Shown: positions 43,742 to 54,765 of the stretch, in pieces
Layout: the number at the start of each line of letters is the position of its first letter
How positions within the stretch are numbered: the stretch's first letter is position 1
Made by a program: the position numbers and the translations under genes
The notes under the pieces: generated by a model
Databases searched by the model: none
The model's input: the letters and a program-made list of their open reading frames with translations, nothing else
What the model was told of the DNA's origin: nothing
Origin: Actinomadura sp. KC06
Lineage (GTDB): Bacteria; Actinomycetota; Actinomycetes; Streptosporangiales; Streptosporangiaceae
Direction: 5' to 3'
Length of the DNA stretch: 64,000 bases
NCBI RefSeq assembly: GCF_004348735.1
Contig: NZ_SMKT01000015.1
Span: 16,381-80,380, forward strand

Positions 43742-44743
43742 TCACAGCTCCGCGAACATGACGCCGAGGCTGATGCCGCCCGCCAGGCCGATCAGCGCGA
43801 CGCGGTCGCCGGGCGCGCAGCGCCCTTCGGCGATCGCGGTGGCGAGCTGCAACGGCAGGCTCGCGGACGCGGCGTTCCCGTGCTCGGGCAGCGTCACGAC
43901 AAGGCGATCGGCCGGAATGCCAAGGGTCGAGCGCAGCACCTCCAGATACGGCACGGTCACCTGGTGGACGGCGACGACCGCGAAGTCGTCCCAGGTCAGG
44001 CCCGTCTTCTGCAGTGCGGTGCTGAAGAGTTCCGCGCCTCCCGCGACGAACGCGTCCTTGAGCCGCCGCCCGTCCCCGCTGAAGTAGGTGAACTCGGGGT
44101 CGCGGGGATGCATCGAGCCGCCCGCCGGGAGCGTCCCGATCCGCCAGGCGGCGGAGACGGCGGCGAAGTCGCGGTAGAAGATCCCGCCGTCCGGGGCCGC
44201 CTCGACGAGCATCGCGGCGCCGCCGTCGGACAGGGTGTAGCCGGCGAAGGCGTCCGCGAACTGGGCGCGGTCGCGCACCTTCCAGCGGATCGCGCGGGAC
44301 GGGCTCTCGCCCGTGCAGACCAGGACCCGCTCGTGCTGCCCTGTGCGGATCAGCGCGTCCGCCATCTGCAGCGCGTTCAGGAAGCTGTTGCACGCGTTCT
44401 TGACGTCGAAGACCGGGCAGGACGCGCCGAGCTTCGCGGCGACGATGTGCGCGGTGGCGGGCTCGATCAGGTCCTGCGACGCCGATCCGAAGATCAGCAG
44501 GTCTAGCCCGGCGGGGTGCGTCCCGCGCTCGGCGAGCACGTGGCGGGCGGCGGCGACCGCCAGGTCGGACGCCTGCTCCTCGTCCCCCATGACGTGCCGG
44601 GTCCGGATTCCGGTCAGCCGCCGGACGATCGTGGAAGGCGGGCGGTAACCGCCGCTCTCGGCCGCGACGCGCGCCTCCACCTCGGCGCTGGTGACCGTCC
44701 GGCCGGGCAGGTGCGCCGCGACGGCGGTGATGCGGGCTCTCAT
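43742..44743 (-). CDS. OleA-like ketosynthase III (Claisen-condensing thiolase-fold enzyme)
   Basis: A 333-residue KAS III-fold enzyme with triad Cys118 (DVKNACNS), His260 (VAVHQ) and Asn290 (EHGNAASAS). The Cys-His and Cys-Asn spacings (142 and 172 residues) are identical to those I recall for OleA (Cys143, His285, Asn315). The segment SASQDLIEPATAH resembles the OleA region supplying the partner glutamate (here Glu94). OleA joins two fatty acyl-CoAs head to head. ATG 44743 is preceded by a G-rich site. It is the first gene of the operon, with three spaced repeats upstream. Confidence 0.83.
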   Translation of the reverse strand: MRARITAVAAHLPGRTVTSAEVEARVAAESGGYRPPSTIVRRLTGIRTRHVMGDEEQASDLAVAAARHVLAERGTHPAGLDLLIFGSASQDLIEPATAHIVAAKLGASCPVFDVKNACNSFLNALQMADALIRTGQHERVLVCTGESPSRAIRWKVRDRAQFADAFAGYTLSDGGAAMLVEAAPDGGIFYRDFAAVSAAWRIGTLPAGGSMHPRDPEFTYFSGDGRRLKDAFVAGGAELFSTALQKTGLTWDDFAVVAVHQVTVPYLEVLRSTLGIPADRLVVTLPEHGNAASASLPLQLATAIAEGRCAPGDRVALIGLAGGISLGVMFAEL

Positions 44744-44837
44744 GGCCTGGGGTCCCCCCGGGGTTCCTCGTGTTCCGTGGAACCGCCAGCGTCGCCGGTC
44801 CCGGACGCTCCCGGACAGGGCGGCCCTACGGAACCAA

Positions 44838-44901
44838 GGATGAGCGTTGTACCCAGGGTCGGGATGAGTACCGCCGCTCACCCCGGATGAGCGATACCGC
44901 C
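44838..44901 (-). repeat. Three regularly spaced direct repeats upstream of the ketosynthase operon
   Basis: On the plus strand GGATGAG begins at 44838, 44862 and 44885, in contexts GGATGAGCGTTGTAC, GGATGAGTAC and GGATGAGCGATAC. Spacing is 24 and 23 bases. Read toward the operon the unit is GTA(n)CTCATCC. They lie 95-160 bases before the ATG and could bind a dimeric activator. Confidence 0.55.
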
Positions 44902-44903
44902 CG

Positions 44904-45284
44904 CTAGACCTCGGGGATCGTGGTCGGGGCGGCGGTCGTCGGCGCGGGCGCCGGGGAGTTCGTCACGGTCGGGACGACCGGCTGCACCGGCTCCTCGGTG
45001 TTCCTGGACCCGGAGTTCCACCACCAGAGCGCGAACGAGATCGCGAACAGCACGAGGATGCCCGCGAGGACCTGGACCACCGCCATGCGATGGCTCGGGT
45101 CGCGGCGGCGCCGCCGCCGGAACCGGAGGCCGCCGGAGCGCGCGGCGCGGCGCGCGGCCCGCCGGTCGCGCCGCCGCTCGCGCTTGCCGGGCGCGCGGGC
45201 CCGCTCGCTCGCGGACGGCTCGGTGAACGTTGCGCTCCTGACGAAGTTCTCGTCGAACACGGGCTCGTCGAAGTCTGCGGCCAT
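44904..45284 (-). CDS. Single-span membrane protein with basic cytoplasmic region
   Basis: A 126-residue protein. The acidic N-terminus (MAADFDEPVFDENFVRSATF) is followed by a very basic stretch (residues 33-66), one transmembrane helix (about residues 69-88, VVQVLAGILVLFAISFALWW) and an extracytoplasmic Pro/Thr-rich tail. This layout (type II, basic side in) is common in small actinomycete proteins of unknown function. It sits alone between the ketosynthase operon and the divergent thiolase gene. Confidence 0.7.
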   Translation of the reverse strand: MAADFDEPVFDENFVRSATFTEPSASERARAPGKRERRRDRRAARRAARSGGLRFRRRRRRDPSHRMAVVQVLAGILVLFAISFALWWWNSGSRNTEEPVQPVVPTVTNSPAPAPTTAAPTTIPEV

Positions 45285-45412
45285 GAGGATCTCCGGCGCG
45301 GGGGGCGGCGGTCGGCTCCCAGGCTAGTCGACGCCGGCGCGGGACCGTCCTGCCGCCCGAGGCCGTTCCGGCCGGGTCCTGATGGCCGGGACCCGGACAC
45401 ACGGCCGAAATC

Positions 45413-45426
45413 TAGAACCCGTTACA
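45413..45426 (+). promoter_or_regulatory. KstR-type operator upstream of the thiolase gene
   Basis: TAGAACCCGTTACA fits TNNAACNNGTTNNA exactly. It lies 35 bases upstream of the thiolase ATG. Confidence 0.7.
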
Positions 45427-45434
45427 GTCATACC

Positions 45435-45448
45435 TGAATCGTGTTCGA
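45435..45448 (+). promoter_or_regulatory. Second KstR-like operator upstream of the thiolase gene
   Basis: TGAATCGTGTTCGA matches except ATC for AAC. It starts 22 bases after the first site and ends close to the ribosome site AAGGAG. Confidence 0.5.
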
Positions 45449-45451
45449 TAA

Positions 45452-46621
<1,170 letters not shown>

Positions 46622-46651
46622 GCGATCCCCCTGGCGCGAAAGGCGGTCCCG

Positions 46652-47641
46652 TTGCAGCCGGAACCCGAAGACCTCGGCGGAGGACTGTGGAGCGTTCCAG
46701 TCCCCATCCCGGACAACCCGCTGGCCTACACGCTGGTGTACGCGGCGGAGAGCCCCCGGGGCCCCGTCCTGATCGACGCCGGCTGGCAGCACGAGGACGC
46801 CTGGACGGCCCTCCGCGACGGCCTCGGCACGTTCGGGATCGACGTCCGCGACGTGCACGGCGTGGTCGTGACGCACTTCCACCCCGACCACTCCGGCCTC
46901 GCCGGGCGCGTCCGCGACGAGTCGGACGCCTGGATCGCCATGCACCACGCGGACGCGGAGATCGTCCGGAGGTTCCACACCGTCGGCCAGCGCGGCCGCC
47001 GCGCGTTCGAGCTGACCGCGCTGCGCCGCGCCGGGGCGGCCGAGTCCGACCTGACCGGGTCGAGCCGGCAGACGCCGGTCGCGCCGCCCGCGATCCCGGA
47101 CCGCGAACTGTCCGACGGCGACCTCGTCGACCTGCCGGGACGCAGGCTGCGGGCCATCTGGACGCCCGGCCACTCCCCCGGCCACATCTGCCTGCACCTG
47201 GAGGACGGCGACCGCATCTTCACCGGCGACCACGTCCTGCCGCGCATCACCCCGCACATCGGCCTCTACCCGTACGACACCCCGGACGTGGACCCGCTCA
47301 GCGACTTCCTCGGCTCGCTCGACAAGGTCTCCGCGATGACCGTGGGCGAGGTCCTGCCCGCGCACCAGTACCGCTTCGACGGGCTGTCCGGCCGCGCACA
47401 GGAGATCATCCGCCATCACGAGGAGCGCCTCGCGGAGGTGACGGCGCTGCTGTCGTCCGCTCCCCTCACGCTGTGGGACCTCACGGCGGGCCTCACCTGG
47501 CGCCACCCGTGGGCCGAGATGCACCAGGGCGCGCGCCGGATGGCCGCCGCCGAGGCCGCCGCGCACATCCGCACGCTGGAGACCAGGGGCGTCGCCCGCC
47601 GCGACGGGACGGACGACCCCATCCGCTACGTGCTGCGCTGA
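46652..47641 (+). CDS. Metallo-beta-lactamase-fold hydrolase
   Basis: A 329-residue enzyme with the zinc motif THFHPDHSG (His75, His77, Asp79, His80), a second-site GHSPGHICLHL and GDHVLPRITPH. The C-terminal helical extension from about residue 250 is typical of glyoxalase-II-like long forms. TTG 46652 is preceded by AAAGG. It lies 30 bases after the thiolase and is probably in the same operon, so a thioesterase or lactonase step in side-chain oxidation is a reasonable inference. Confidence 0.86.
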   Translation: MQPEPEDLGGGLWSVPVPIPDNPLAYTLVYAAESPRGPVLIDAGWQHEDAWTALRDGLGTFGIDVRDVHGVVVTHFHPDHSGLAGRVRDESDAWIAMHHADAEIVRRFHTVGQRGRRAFELTALRRAGAAESDLTGSSRQTPVAPPAIPDRELSDGDLVDLPGRRLRAIWTPGHSPGHICLHLEDGDRIFTGDHVLPRITPHIGLYPYDTPDVDPLSDFLGSLDKVSAMTVGEVLPAHQYRFDGLSGRAQEIIRHHEERLAEVTALLSSAPLTLWDLTAGLTWRHPWAEMHQGARRMAAAEAAAHIRTLETRGVARRDGTDDPIRYVLR

Positions 47642-47703
47642 GCCCTCCGTTTCCGGCGAAAGCCGCGTGCGGCGTGGGTCACTCCTGGACACTGGACTCT
47701 TGA

Positions 47704-47721
47704 TGAGACTGGAGTCTCATG
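47704..47721. promoter_or_regulatory. Perfect 18-base palindrome beside the P450 KstR site
   Basis: ATGAGACT-GG-AGTCTCAT is an exact inverted repeat. It ends three bases before the KstR-type site and 90 bases before the P450 ATG. Its sequence is unlike the KstR motif, so it may bind a second regulator. Confidence 0.6.
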
Positions 47722-47723
47722 TT

Positions 47724-47737
47724 AGAACGTGTTCTAG
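47724..47737 (+). promoter_or_regulatory. KstR-type operator upstream of the CYP125-like gene
   Basis: TAGAACGTGTTCTA fits TNNAACNNGTTNNA exactly, with perfect TAGAAC/GTTCTA arms. Confidence 0.8.
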
Positions 47738-47810
47738 GTCCACGGACCCGAGCAAGCGCTCAGTTCGGCACGGCGCGCGCCCGGTCCCACCCCGGCACGA
47801 AGGAGCCCCC

Positions 47811-49067
47811 ATGGCACTCGCGACCTCGACCGCCTCCGCCGCGCGGACGTTCCGGGCTCCCGAAATCGACATCATCGACCCCGGCGTGTACGAGCGCGGA
47901 GGCATCCCGCACCGGCAGTTCGCGTGGCTGCGCGACAACGACCCCGTCCACTGGCACCAGGACCCGAACGAGGGAGTGCCCGGCTTCTGGGCCATCACCC
48001 GGCACGAGGACGTCGTGCAGGTCTCCCGGCGCGCCGACCCGTACTCGTCCCACGAGCGGACGGCGATGTTCGAGGAGTTCACCGACGAGGACATCGCCCT
48101 CTACGGGCAGATGATGCTGTTCCAGGACCCGCCGGACCACACGCGCCTGCGGGCCATGGTGAACAAGGGCTTCACCCCGCGCATGATCGGGAAGCTCCAG
48201 GACCATATCCGGGAGATCTGCCACCGGCTGATCGACGAGGCCGCGCCGCTCGGCGAGTGCGACTTCGTGGAGTACTTCGCCGCGCCGCTGCCCCTCTACA
48301 CGATCTGCGAGCTGCTCGGCGCCCCGCTGGAGGACCGGCAGAAGATCTTCCACTGGTCCAACAAGCTGGTCGCGTTCAACGACCCCGACTTCATCGGCGA
48401 CCGGGACGAGTCGGCGATGTGCGCCGCCGAGTTCGCGGGCTGGGGCGCGGAGCTGGCGCGCAGCCGCGAGTCGACGCCGCGCGACGACATCGTCACCAAG
48501 CTGCTCACCCCGGACGCCGACGGCTCCCGGATCAGCGAGGAGGAGTTCGCGCTCTTCGTGATCATGCTGTCGATCGCCGGGAACGAGACGACCCGGACCG
48601 CGACGGCGGGCGGCATGCAGGCGTTCTTCGAGCGTCCCGAGCAGTGGGAGCGGCTGCGGGCCGACCGGAGCCTGCTCCCGTCGGCGGTCGAGGAGATCGT
48701 CCGCTGGGTGAGCCCGATCAACCAGTTCCGCCGGACGGCCCTCGGCGACGTCGAGCTGGGCGGCAAGGAGATCAAGGCGGGCGACAAGGTCGTGCTGTTC
48801 TACGGGTCCGCCAACCGGGACGAGCGGGTGTTCGACGACCCGTTCGCGTTCGACGTGGGCCGCGACCCCAACCCGCACCTCGGCTTCGGCGGCGGCGGCC
48901 CGCACTTCTGCCTGGGCACCCATCTCGCCCGGATGAACCTCAAGATCATCTTCGAGACGATCCTGGACCGGACGCCCGACATCCGCCCGGCCGGACCGCC
49001 GCGCCGGCTGCGGTCGAACTTCGTCAACGGGCTCAAGGAGCTGCCGGTGCGCTTCACCCCGTCGTGA
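47811..49067 (+). CDS. cyp125: Cytochrome P450, CYP125-like steroid side-chain hydroxylase
   Basis: A 418-residue P450. Marks are the I-helix IAGNETTRT (residues 255-263), ExxR in EEIVRW, and the heme loop GGGPHFCLGTHLAR (Cys367). The stretch SNKLVAFNDPDFIGDRDESA and the family start EIDIIDPGVYERGGIPH fit the CYP124/125/142 group that oxidises the terminal methyl of cholesterol-like chains. ATG 47811 follows AAGGAG. A KstR site and an extra palindrome lie upstream, and a fragment of a second P450 tail lies 65 bases downstream. A ferredoxin gene at 53312 is a plausible electron donor. Confidence 0.87.
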   Translation: MALATSTASAARTFRAPEIDIIDPGVYERGGIPHRQFAWLRDNDPVHWHQDPNEGVPGFWAITRHEDVVQVSRRADPYSSHERTAMFEEFTDEDIALYGQMMLFQDPPDHTRLRAMVNKGFTPRMIGKLQDHIREICHRLIDEAAPLGECDFVEYFAAPLPLYTICELLGAPLEDRQKIFHWSNKLVAFNDPDFIGDRDESAMCAAEFAGWGAELARSRESTPRDDIVTKLLTPDADGSRISEEEFALFVIMLSIAGNETTRTATAGGMQAFFERPEQWERLRADRSLLPSAVEEIVRWVSPINQFRRTALGDVELGGKEIKAGDKVVLFYGSANRDERVFDDPFAFDVGRDPNPHLGFGGGGPHFCLGTHLARMNLKIIFETILDRTPDIRPAGPPRRLRSNFVNGLKELPVRFTPS

Positions 49068-49132
49068 CCCCGCCTGGGCACGAAGGCGCCCGCTTCACCC
49101 AACTCGACCATCTCGTCCGACTCGGGGTCAGT

Positions 49133-49264
49133 GTGCTTTTCGAAACACTTTTGGACGCCATGCCCAATATTGAACTCGGCGGTAACGTACGGAGGCTAAG
49201 GTCTAGTTTCATCAACGGCATCACGGAGCGGCCGGTGCGCGTGCGCCCGGCGCCCCTCGGCTGA
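49133..49264 (+). pseudogene. Remnant of a second P450 C-terminus
   Basis: A 43-codon fragment, frame-open to a TGA at 49264, reads VLFETLLDAMPNIELGGNVR, then RLRSSFINGITERPVRVRPAPLG. It aligns with the tail of the adjacent P450 (FETILDRTPDIRP, RLRSNFVNGLKELPVRFTPS) without its heme loop or any upstream part. Codons (GAA, ACA, CTT, TTG, AAT, ATT, GTA, CTA, TCT, AGT) are far less GC-rich than in neighbours. It is probably a degraded duplicate or acquired paralogue rather than a translated protein. Confidence 0.8.
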
Positions 49265-49295
49265 CGGGAGAGGTGCGTGGGCAGCAGGTGCTGGC

Positions 49296-50576
49296 GTGGG
49301 TGAGGCGGGTGAGCCGGGCGGACCGCTGCGCGTGGCCCTGCTCTCGTACCGGAGCAAGCCGCACTGCGGCGGTCAGGGCGTCTACCTCCGCCATCTGAGC
49401 CGGGAGCTCGCCGACCTCGGGCACGCGGTGGAGGTCGTGTCCGGGCAGCCGTATCCGGAGCTGGACCGCGAGGAGATCGTCCTCACCAAGATCCCGAGCC
49501 TGGACCTGTACAACGACGACGACCCGTTCCGCACCCCGGCGCTCCGCGAGTTCCGCGACTGGGTGGACGTCCTGGAGTTCGCGCACATGCGGACGGGCGG
49601 CTTCCCCGAGCCGCTGACGTTCAGCCTGCGGGCGCTGCGGCTGCTGCGGCGGCGGCGCGGCGACTTCGACGTCGTCCACGACAACCAGGTCCTCGGCCTC
49701 GGCAACCTCGGCATCGCCCGGCTCGGGCTGCCGCTGGTGACGAGCATTCACCATCCGATCAGCGTCGACCGCCGCATCGAGCTGGAGGCGGCGCGCGGGA
49801 TCAAGCAGAAGCTCGGCAAGCGCCGCTGGTACGGGTTCGTCGCGATGCAGTCGCAGGTGTCGCGGCGAATCGGCCCGGTGCTGACGGTGTCGGGGTCGTC
49901 CAAGGTCGACATCGTCAAGGACTTCAAGGTCGACCCGCGCGACATCGAGATCCTGCCGCTCGGCGTCGACACCCGGATCTTCCACCCGCGCGGGGAGCGC
50001 GTGCCCGGCCGGATCGTCGCGATGGCCAGCGCGGACGCGCCGATCAAGGGCGTGGACGTGCTGCTGCGCGCGGTCGCCAAGCTCGCCACCGAGCGGGACG
50101 TGCACGTGATCGTCGTGAGCCGGCCGCAGAAGGACGGCCCGACCGAGAAGCTCGTGCGGGAGCTGGCGCTCGGCGAGCGGGTCCGGTTCGTCCACGGGAT
50201 CGGCGACGAGGAGCTGGGCGAGCTGATGGCGTCCGCGGAGATCGCCGTGGTGCCGTCCCGGTACGAGGGGTTCTCGCTGCCGGCGGTGGAGCACATGGCG
50301 TCCGGGACGCCGCTCGTCGCGAGCCGCGCCGGGGCGCTGCCCGAGGTCGTCGGCGACGCGGCCGTGCTCGTCGCGCCCGGGGACGTGGAGGAGCTGGCCG
50401 CGACGCTGCGCCGGCTGCACGACTCCGCCGCCGAGCGCGAGCGCGCCGGCGCGGCCGGGTTCGCGCGGGTCCAGGAGCGGTTCGCCTGGCCGGCGGTGGC
50501 GAAGGCCACGGTCGAGCACTACCGGGCCGCCATCGCCCAGCAGCACTACCGGCGGCTCGCGCGCAAGGCCAAGTGA
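49296..50576 (+). CDS. Family 4 glycosyltransferase
   Basis: A 426-residue GT-B fold transferase with both Rossmann halves. The N-half has the SYRSKPHCGGQGVYLRHLSR acceptor loop. The C-half has the donor-binding EX7E region (PSRYEGFSLPAVEHMASG) and APIKGVDVLLRAV. GTG 49296 is a modest start with a weak ribosome site. It begins a plus-strand block with a methyltransferase and a toroid protein, 58 bases and then overlapping, so the three are probably one pathway for a glycolipid or polysaccharide. Confidence 0.88.
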   Translation: MGEAGEPGGPLRVALLSYRSKPHCGGQGVYLRHLSRELADLGHAVEVVSGQPYPELDREEIVLTKIPSLDLYNDDDPFRTPALREFRDWVDVLEFAHMRTGGFPEPLTFSLRALRLLRRRRGDFDVVHDNQVLGLGNLGIARLGLPLVTSIHHPISVDRRIELEAARGIKQKLGKRRWYGFVAMQSQVSRRIGPVLTVSGSSKVDIVKDFKVDPRDIEILPLGVDTRIFHPRGERVPGRIVAMASADAPIKGVDVLLRAVAKLATERDVHVIVVSRPQKDGPTEKLVRELALGERVRFVHGIGDEELGELMASAEIAVVPSRYEGFSLPAVEHMASGTPLVASRAGALPEVVGDAAVLVAPGDVEELAATLRRLHDSAAERERAGAAGFARVQERFAWPAVAKATVEHYRAAIAQQHYRRLARKAK

Positions 50577-50634
50577 GGCACGGGGCCACCTGGGGAAGGC
50601 ATTCCCGCGTCCCCCGTACGGAAGGAGCACGACC

Positions 50635-51382
50635 CTGCTGACCGTGGATTTCCAGCGGTTCCGCGTCACCCCCGGAGACCGCGTCCTCGACATGGGATGC
50701 GGCGCCGGACGGCACGCCTTCGAGCTGTACCGCAGGGGTGCGCACGTCGTGGCCTTCGACCAGGACGCGGGCGAGCTGGCCGAGGTCGAGAAGATGTTCG
50801 GTGCGATGCGCGTCGCGGGCGAGGCGCCCGAGGACGCGAAGGCCGAGACCGTGCGGGGCGACGCCCTCGACCTGCCCTTCCCGGACGACCACTTCGACGC
50901 GATCATCGCCTCGGAGGTGCTGGAGCACATCCCGGACGACATGCGGGCCATGCGCGAGCTGCTGCGCGTCCTCAAGCCGGGCGGCAAGCTCGCCGTGACG
51001 GTACCGAGCTGGCTGCCGGAGCGGGTGTGCTGGGCCCTGTCGGAGGACTACCACACCGCGCCCGGCGGGCACGTGCGGATCTACACGCGCGCCGAGCTTG
51101 AGGCCAAGCTGAAGTCGACCGGGTTCCGGGTCGGCGGCCACCACCACGCGCACGGCCTGCACGCCCCGTACTGGTGGATCAAGTGCGCGGTCGGGGTCGA
51201 CAACGACGCCAACCCGCTCGCGAAGGCGTACCACCGGGTCCTCGTCTGGGACATCATGAAGCGGCCCCTCGCCACCCGCCTCGCCGAGCGCGCGCTGAAC
51301 CCGCTGATCGGCAAGAGCGTCGTCGTCTACTTCGCCAAGCCCGCCGCCCCGCGCAGGGCGGCCACGGCCGAGGAGACGGCGG

Positions 51383-51393
<11 letters not shown>
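50635..51393 (+). CDS. Class I SAM-dependent methyltransferase, probable CTG start
   Basis: A methyltransferase_11-type protein with VLDMGCGAGRHAFEL (SAM motif I), AFDQDAG, and DAIIASEVLEHIPDD, ending in a lysine/alanine-rich tail. The first ATG/GTG-class start is GTG 50644, which is 16 bases after the ribosome site AAGGAG. CTG 50635 is seven bases after it and gives MLTVDFQRF, the usual opening of this family. I therefore propose a rare CTG start. The 3' end overlaps the next gene by 11 bases. The acceptor is unknown. Confidence 0.85.
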
Positions 51394-53270
<1,877 letters not shown>

Positions 53271-53311
53271 CTTTCGTGATGGCGGGCGAGGACGGTGGAA
53301 CGGAGAAGGCG

Positions 53312-53503
53312 ATGAGAGTACGAGTCGACCCGCTGGTGTGCGAGGCCAACGCCGTGTGCGCCGGGCTTGCCCCCGAGGTCTTCGACCTCGATGACGAGGA
53401 CGTCCTGCAGATCCTGACGCCGGACGTCCCGCCGCAGGAGCAGGACCGCGTCCGGCACGCGGTGCGCTCGTGCCCGAAGGCCGCGTTGACGCTGGACGAG
53501 TAG
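53312..53503 (+). CDS. fdxD: 3Fe-4S ferredoxin, FdxD-like
   Basis: A 63-residue ferredoxin with Cys in VCEANAVCAGL and a late Cys in SCPKAALTLDE, a pattern for one [3Fe-4S] cluster. ATG 53312 has GGAG six bases upstream. Longer starts would run through the operator. A KstR-type site just upstream suggests co-regulation with the CYP125-like P450, which it could reduce. Confidence 0.9.
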   Translation: MRVRVDPLVCEANAVCAGLAPEVFDLDDEDVLQILTPDVPPQEQDRVRHAVRSCPKAALTLDE

Positions 53504-53567
53504 AACCGGTACCCGGCGCGCGCCCGCCGCCCTTCCTGAAACCCCCCGTCCCCCACGTGGAGGCAGC

Positions 53568-54653
53568 ATGGCACGCGCCGCGGTAATGCATGCGGTCGGC
53601 GACAGGGAACTCGACCTGCGCGACGACGTCCGGGCGGTCGGGCCGGGGCCCGACCAGGTGAAGGTCGAGATCAGGGCGACCGGGGTGTGCCACTCCGACC
53701 TGTCCACGATGAGCGGGGTGCTGCCGTCCGTCCAGCCGGCGGTCGTGGGGCACGAGGGCGCGGGCGTCGTGGCGGAGGTCGGCGAGCGCGTGACCGGCGT
53801 CCGGCCCGGCGACCACGTGGTCGTCAACTGGACGCCCGACTGCGGTGAGTGCGCCGACTGCCTGCGCGGCGAGCCGTACCTGTGCATGACGCACCTCGCG
53901 CGGTCGTTCTCCGAGGCCCGCTTCGTGCTCGGCGACGGTACCCCGGCGTTCGGCATGGTGGGCGCCGGCACGTGGGCGGAGGAGGTCGTCCTCCCCCGCC
54001 GCGGCGTGATCAAGGTGGCGGACGACGTCCCGTTCGAGTACGCGGCGCTGCTCGGCTGCGGCATCCCGACCGGCGTCGGCGCGGTGATCAACACGGCGCG
54101 GGTGACGCCCGGCTCGACGGTCGCGGTGGTCGGCGCGGGCGGCGTCGGGCTCGCCGTCGTCCAGGGCGCGCGGATCGCGGGCGCGGCGACGATCCTGGCG
54201 ATCGACCCGAACGAGGCCAAGCACCCGATCGCCGAGCGGTTCGGCGCCACCCACACCGCGACGCCGGACGGCCTGGACGAGGCCAAGGGCCTGCTCACGG
54301 GCGGCGCGGGCTTCGACTACGCCTTCGAGGTCGTCGGCAGGTCCGCCGCGATCACCACGGCGTGGGACGCGGCCCGGCGTGGCGGCGACGTCATCGTGGT
54401 CGGCGCGGGCGCCGACGGCGACGACTGGAGCCGGTCCGCGTTCGGGCTGCTGTTCGAGGGCAAGAGCCTCAAGGCGTCGCTGTACGGCGGCTGCGACCTC
54501 AAGCGCGACATCCCGCTGTTCGTCGACCTGTGGCGGGCCGGGCGGCTCGACATCGAGGGCCTCATCACCCGCCGGATCGGCTTCGCGGACATCAACGACG
54601 CCGTCCGCGCCCTGACGGACGGCGACGTCATCCGCCAGGTCGTCCTGTTTTAG
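53568..54653 (+). CDS. Zinc-dependent alcohol dehydrogenase
   Basis: A 361-residue MDR-family alcohol dehydrogenase. Catalytic zinc ligands appear in GVCHSDLS and GHEGAGVV, structural zinc in CGECADCLRGEPYLC, and the Rossmann motif in VGAGGVGLAVV. It resembles the mycobacterial AdhD/S-hydroxymethyl-type subgroup. ATG 53568 has GGAGG six bases upstream. It lies 64 bases after the ferredoxin, so the two may be cotranscribed, and oxidation of the CYP125 alcohol product is the likely role. Confidence 0.9.
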   Translation: MARAAVMHAVGDRELDLRDDVRAVGPGPDQVKVEIRATGVCHSDLSTMSGVLPSVQPAVVGHEGAGVVAEVGERVTGVRPGDHVVVNWTPDCGECADCLRGEPYLCMTHLARSFSEARFVLGDGTPAFGMVGAGTWAEEVVLPRRGVIKVADDVPFEYAALLGCGIPTGVGAVINTARVTPGSTVAVVGAGGVGLAVVQGARIAGAATILAIDPNEAKHPIAERFGATHTATPDGLDEAKGLLTGGAGFDYAFEVVGRSAAITTAWDAARRGGDVIVVGAGADGDDWSRSAFGLLFEGKSLKASLYGGCDLKRDIPLFVDLWRAGRLDIEGLITRRIGFADINDAVRALTDGDVIRQVVLF

Positions 54654-54765
54654 GGCTGCCCTTAATCGGCCCTATGTGCTGACCCAGACTGAGGTGAGCG
54701 TTTTCTGCCGTTTGCCGGGGGCACCGATCCCGTCGCCTGACCCCCACGGGAGGAGACCGTCCACC

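Noticed and set aside
49069..49132. Upstream extension of the P450 remnant (EGARFTQLDHLVRLGVS)
   Set aside because: It is in frame with the remnant but does not match any P450 segment, so it was left out of the pseudogene.
54654..54765. Hairpin after the alcohol dehydrogenase
   Set aside because: Only short, imperfect AGGGC/GCCCT pairing exists and there is no T-run, so a terminator could not be supported.
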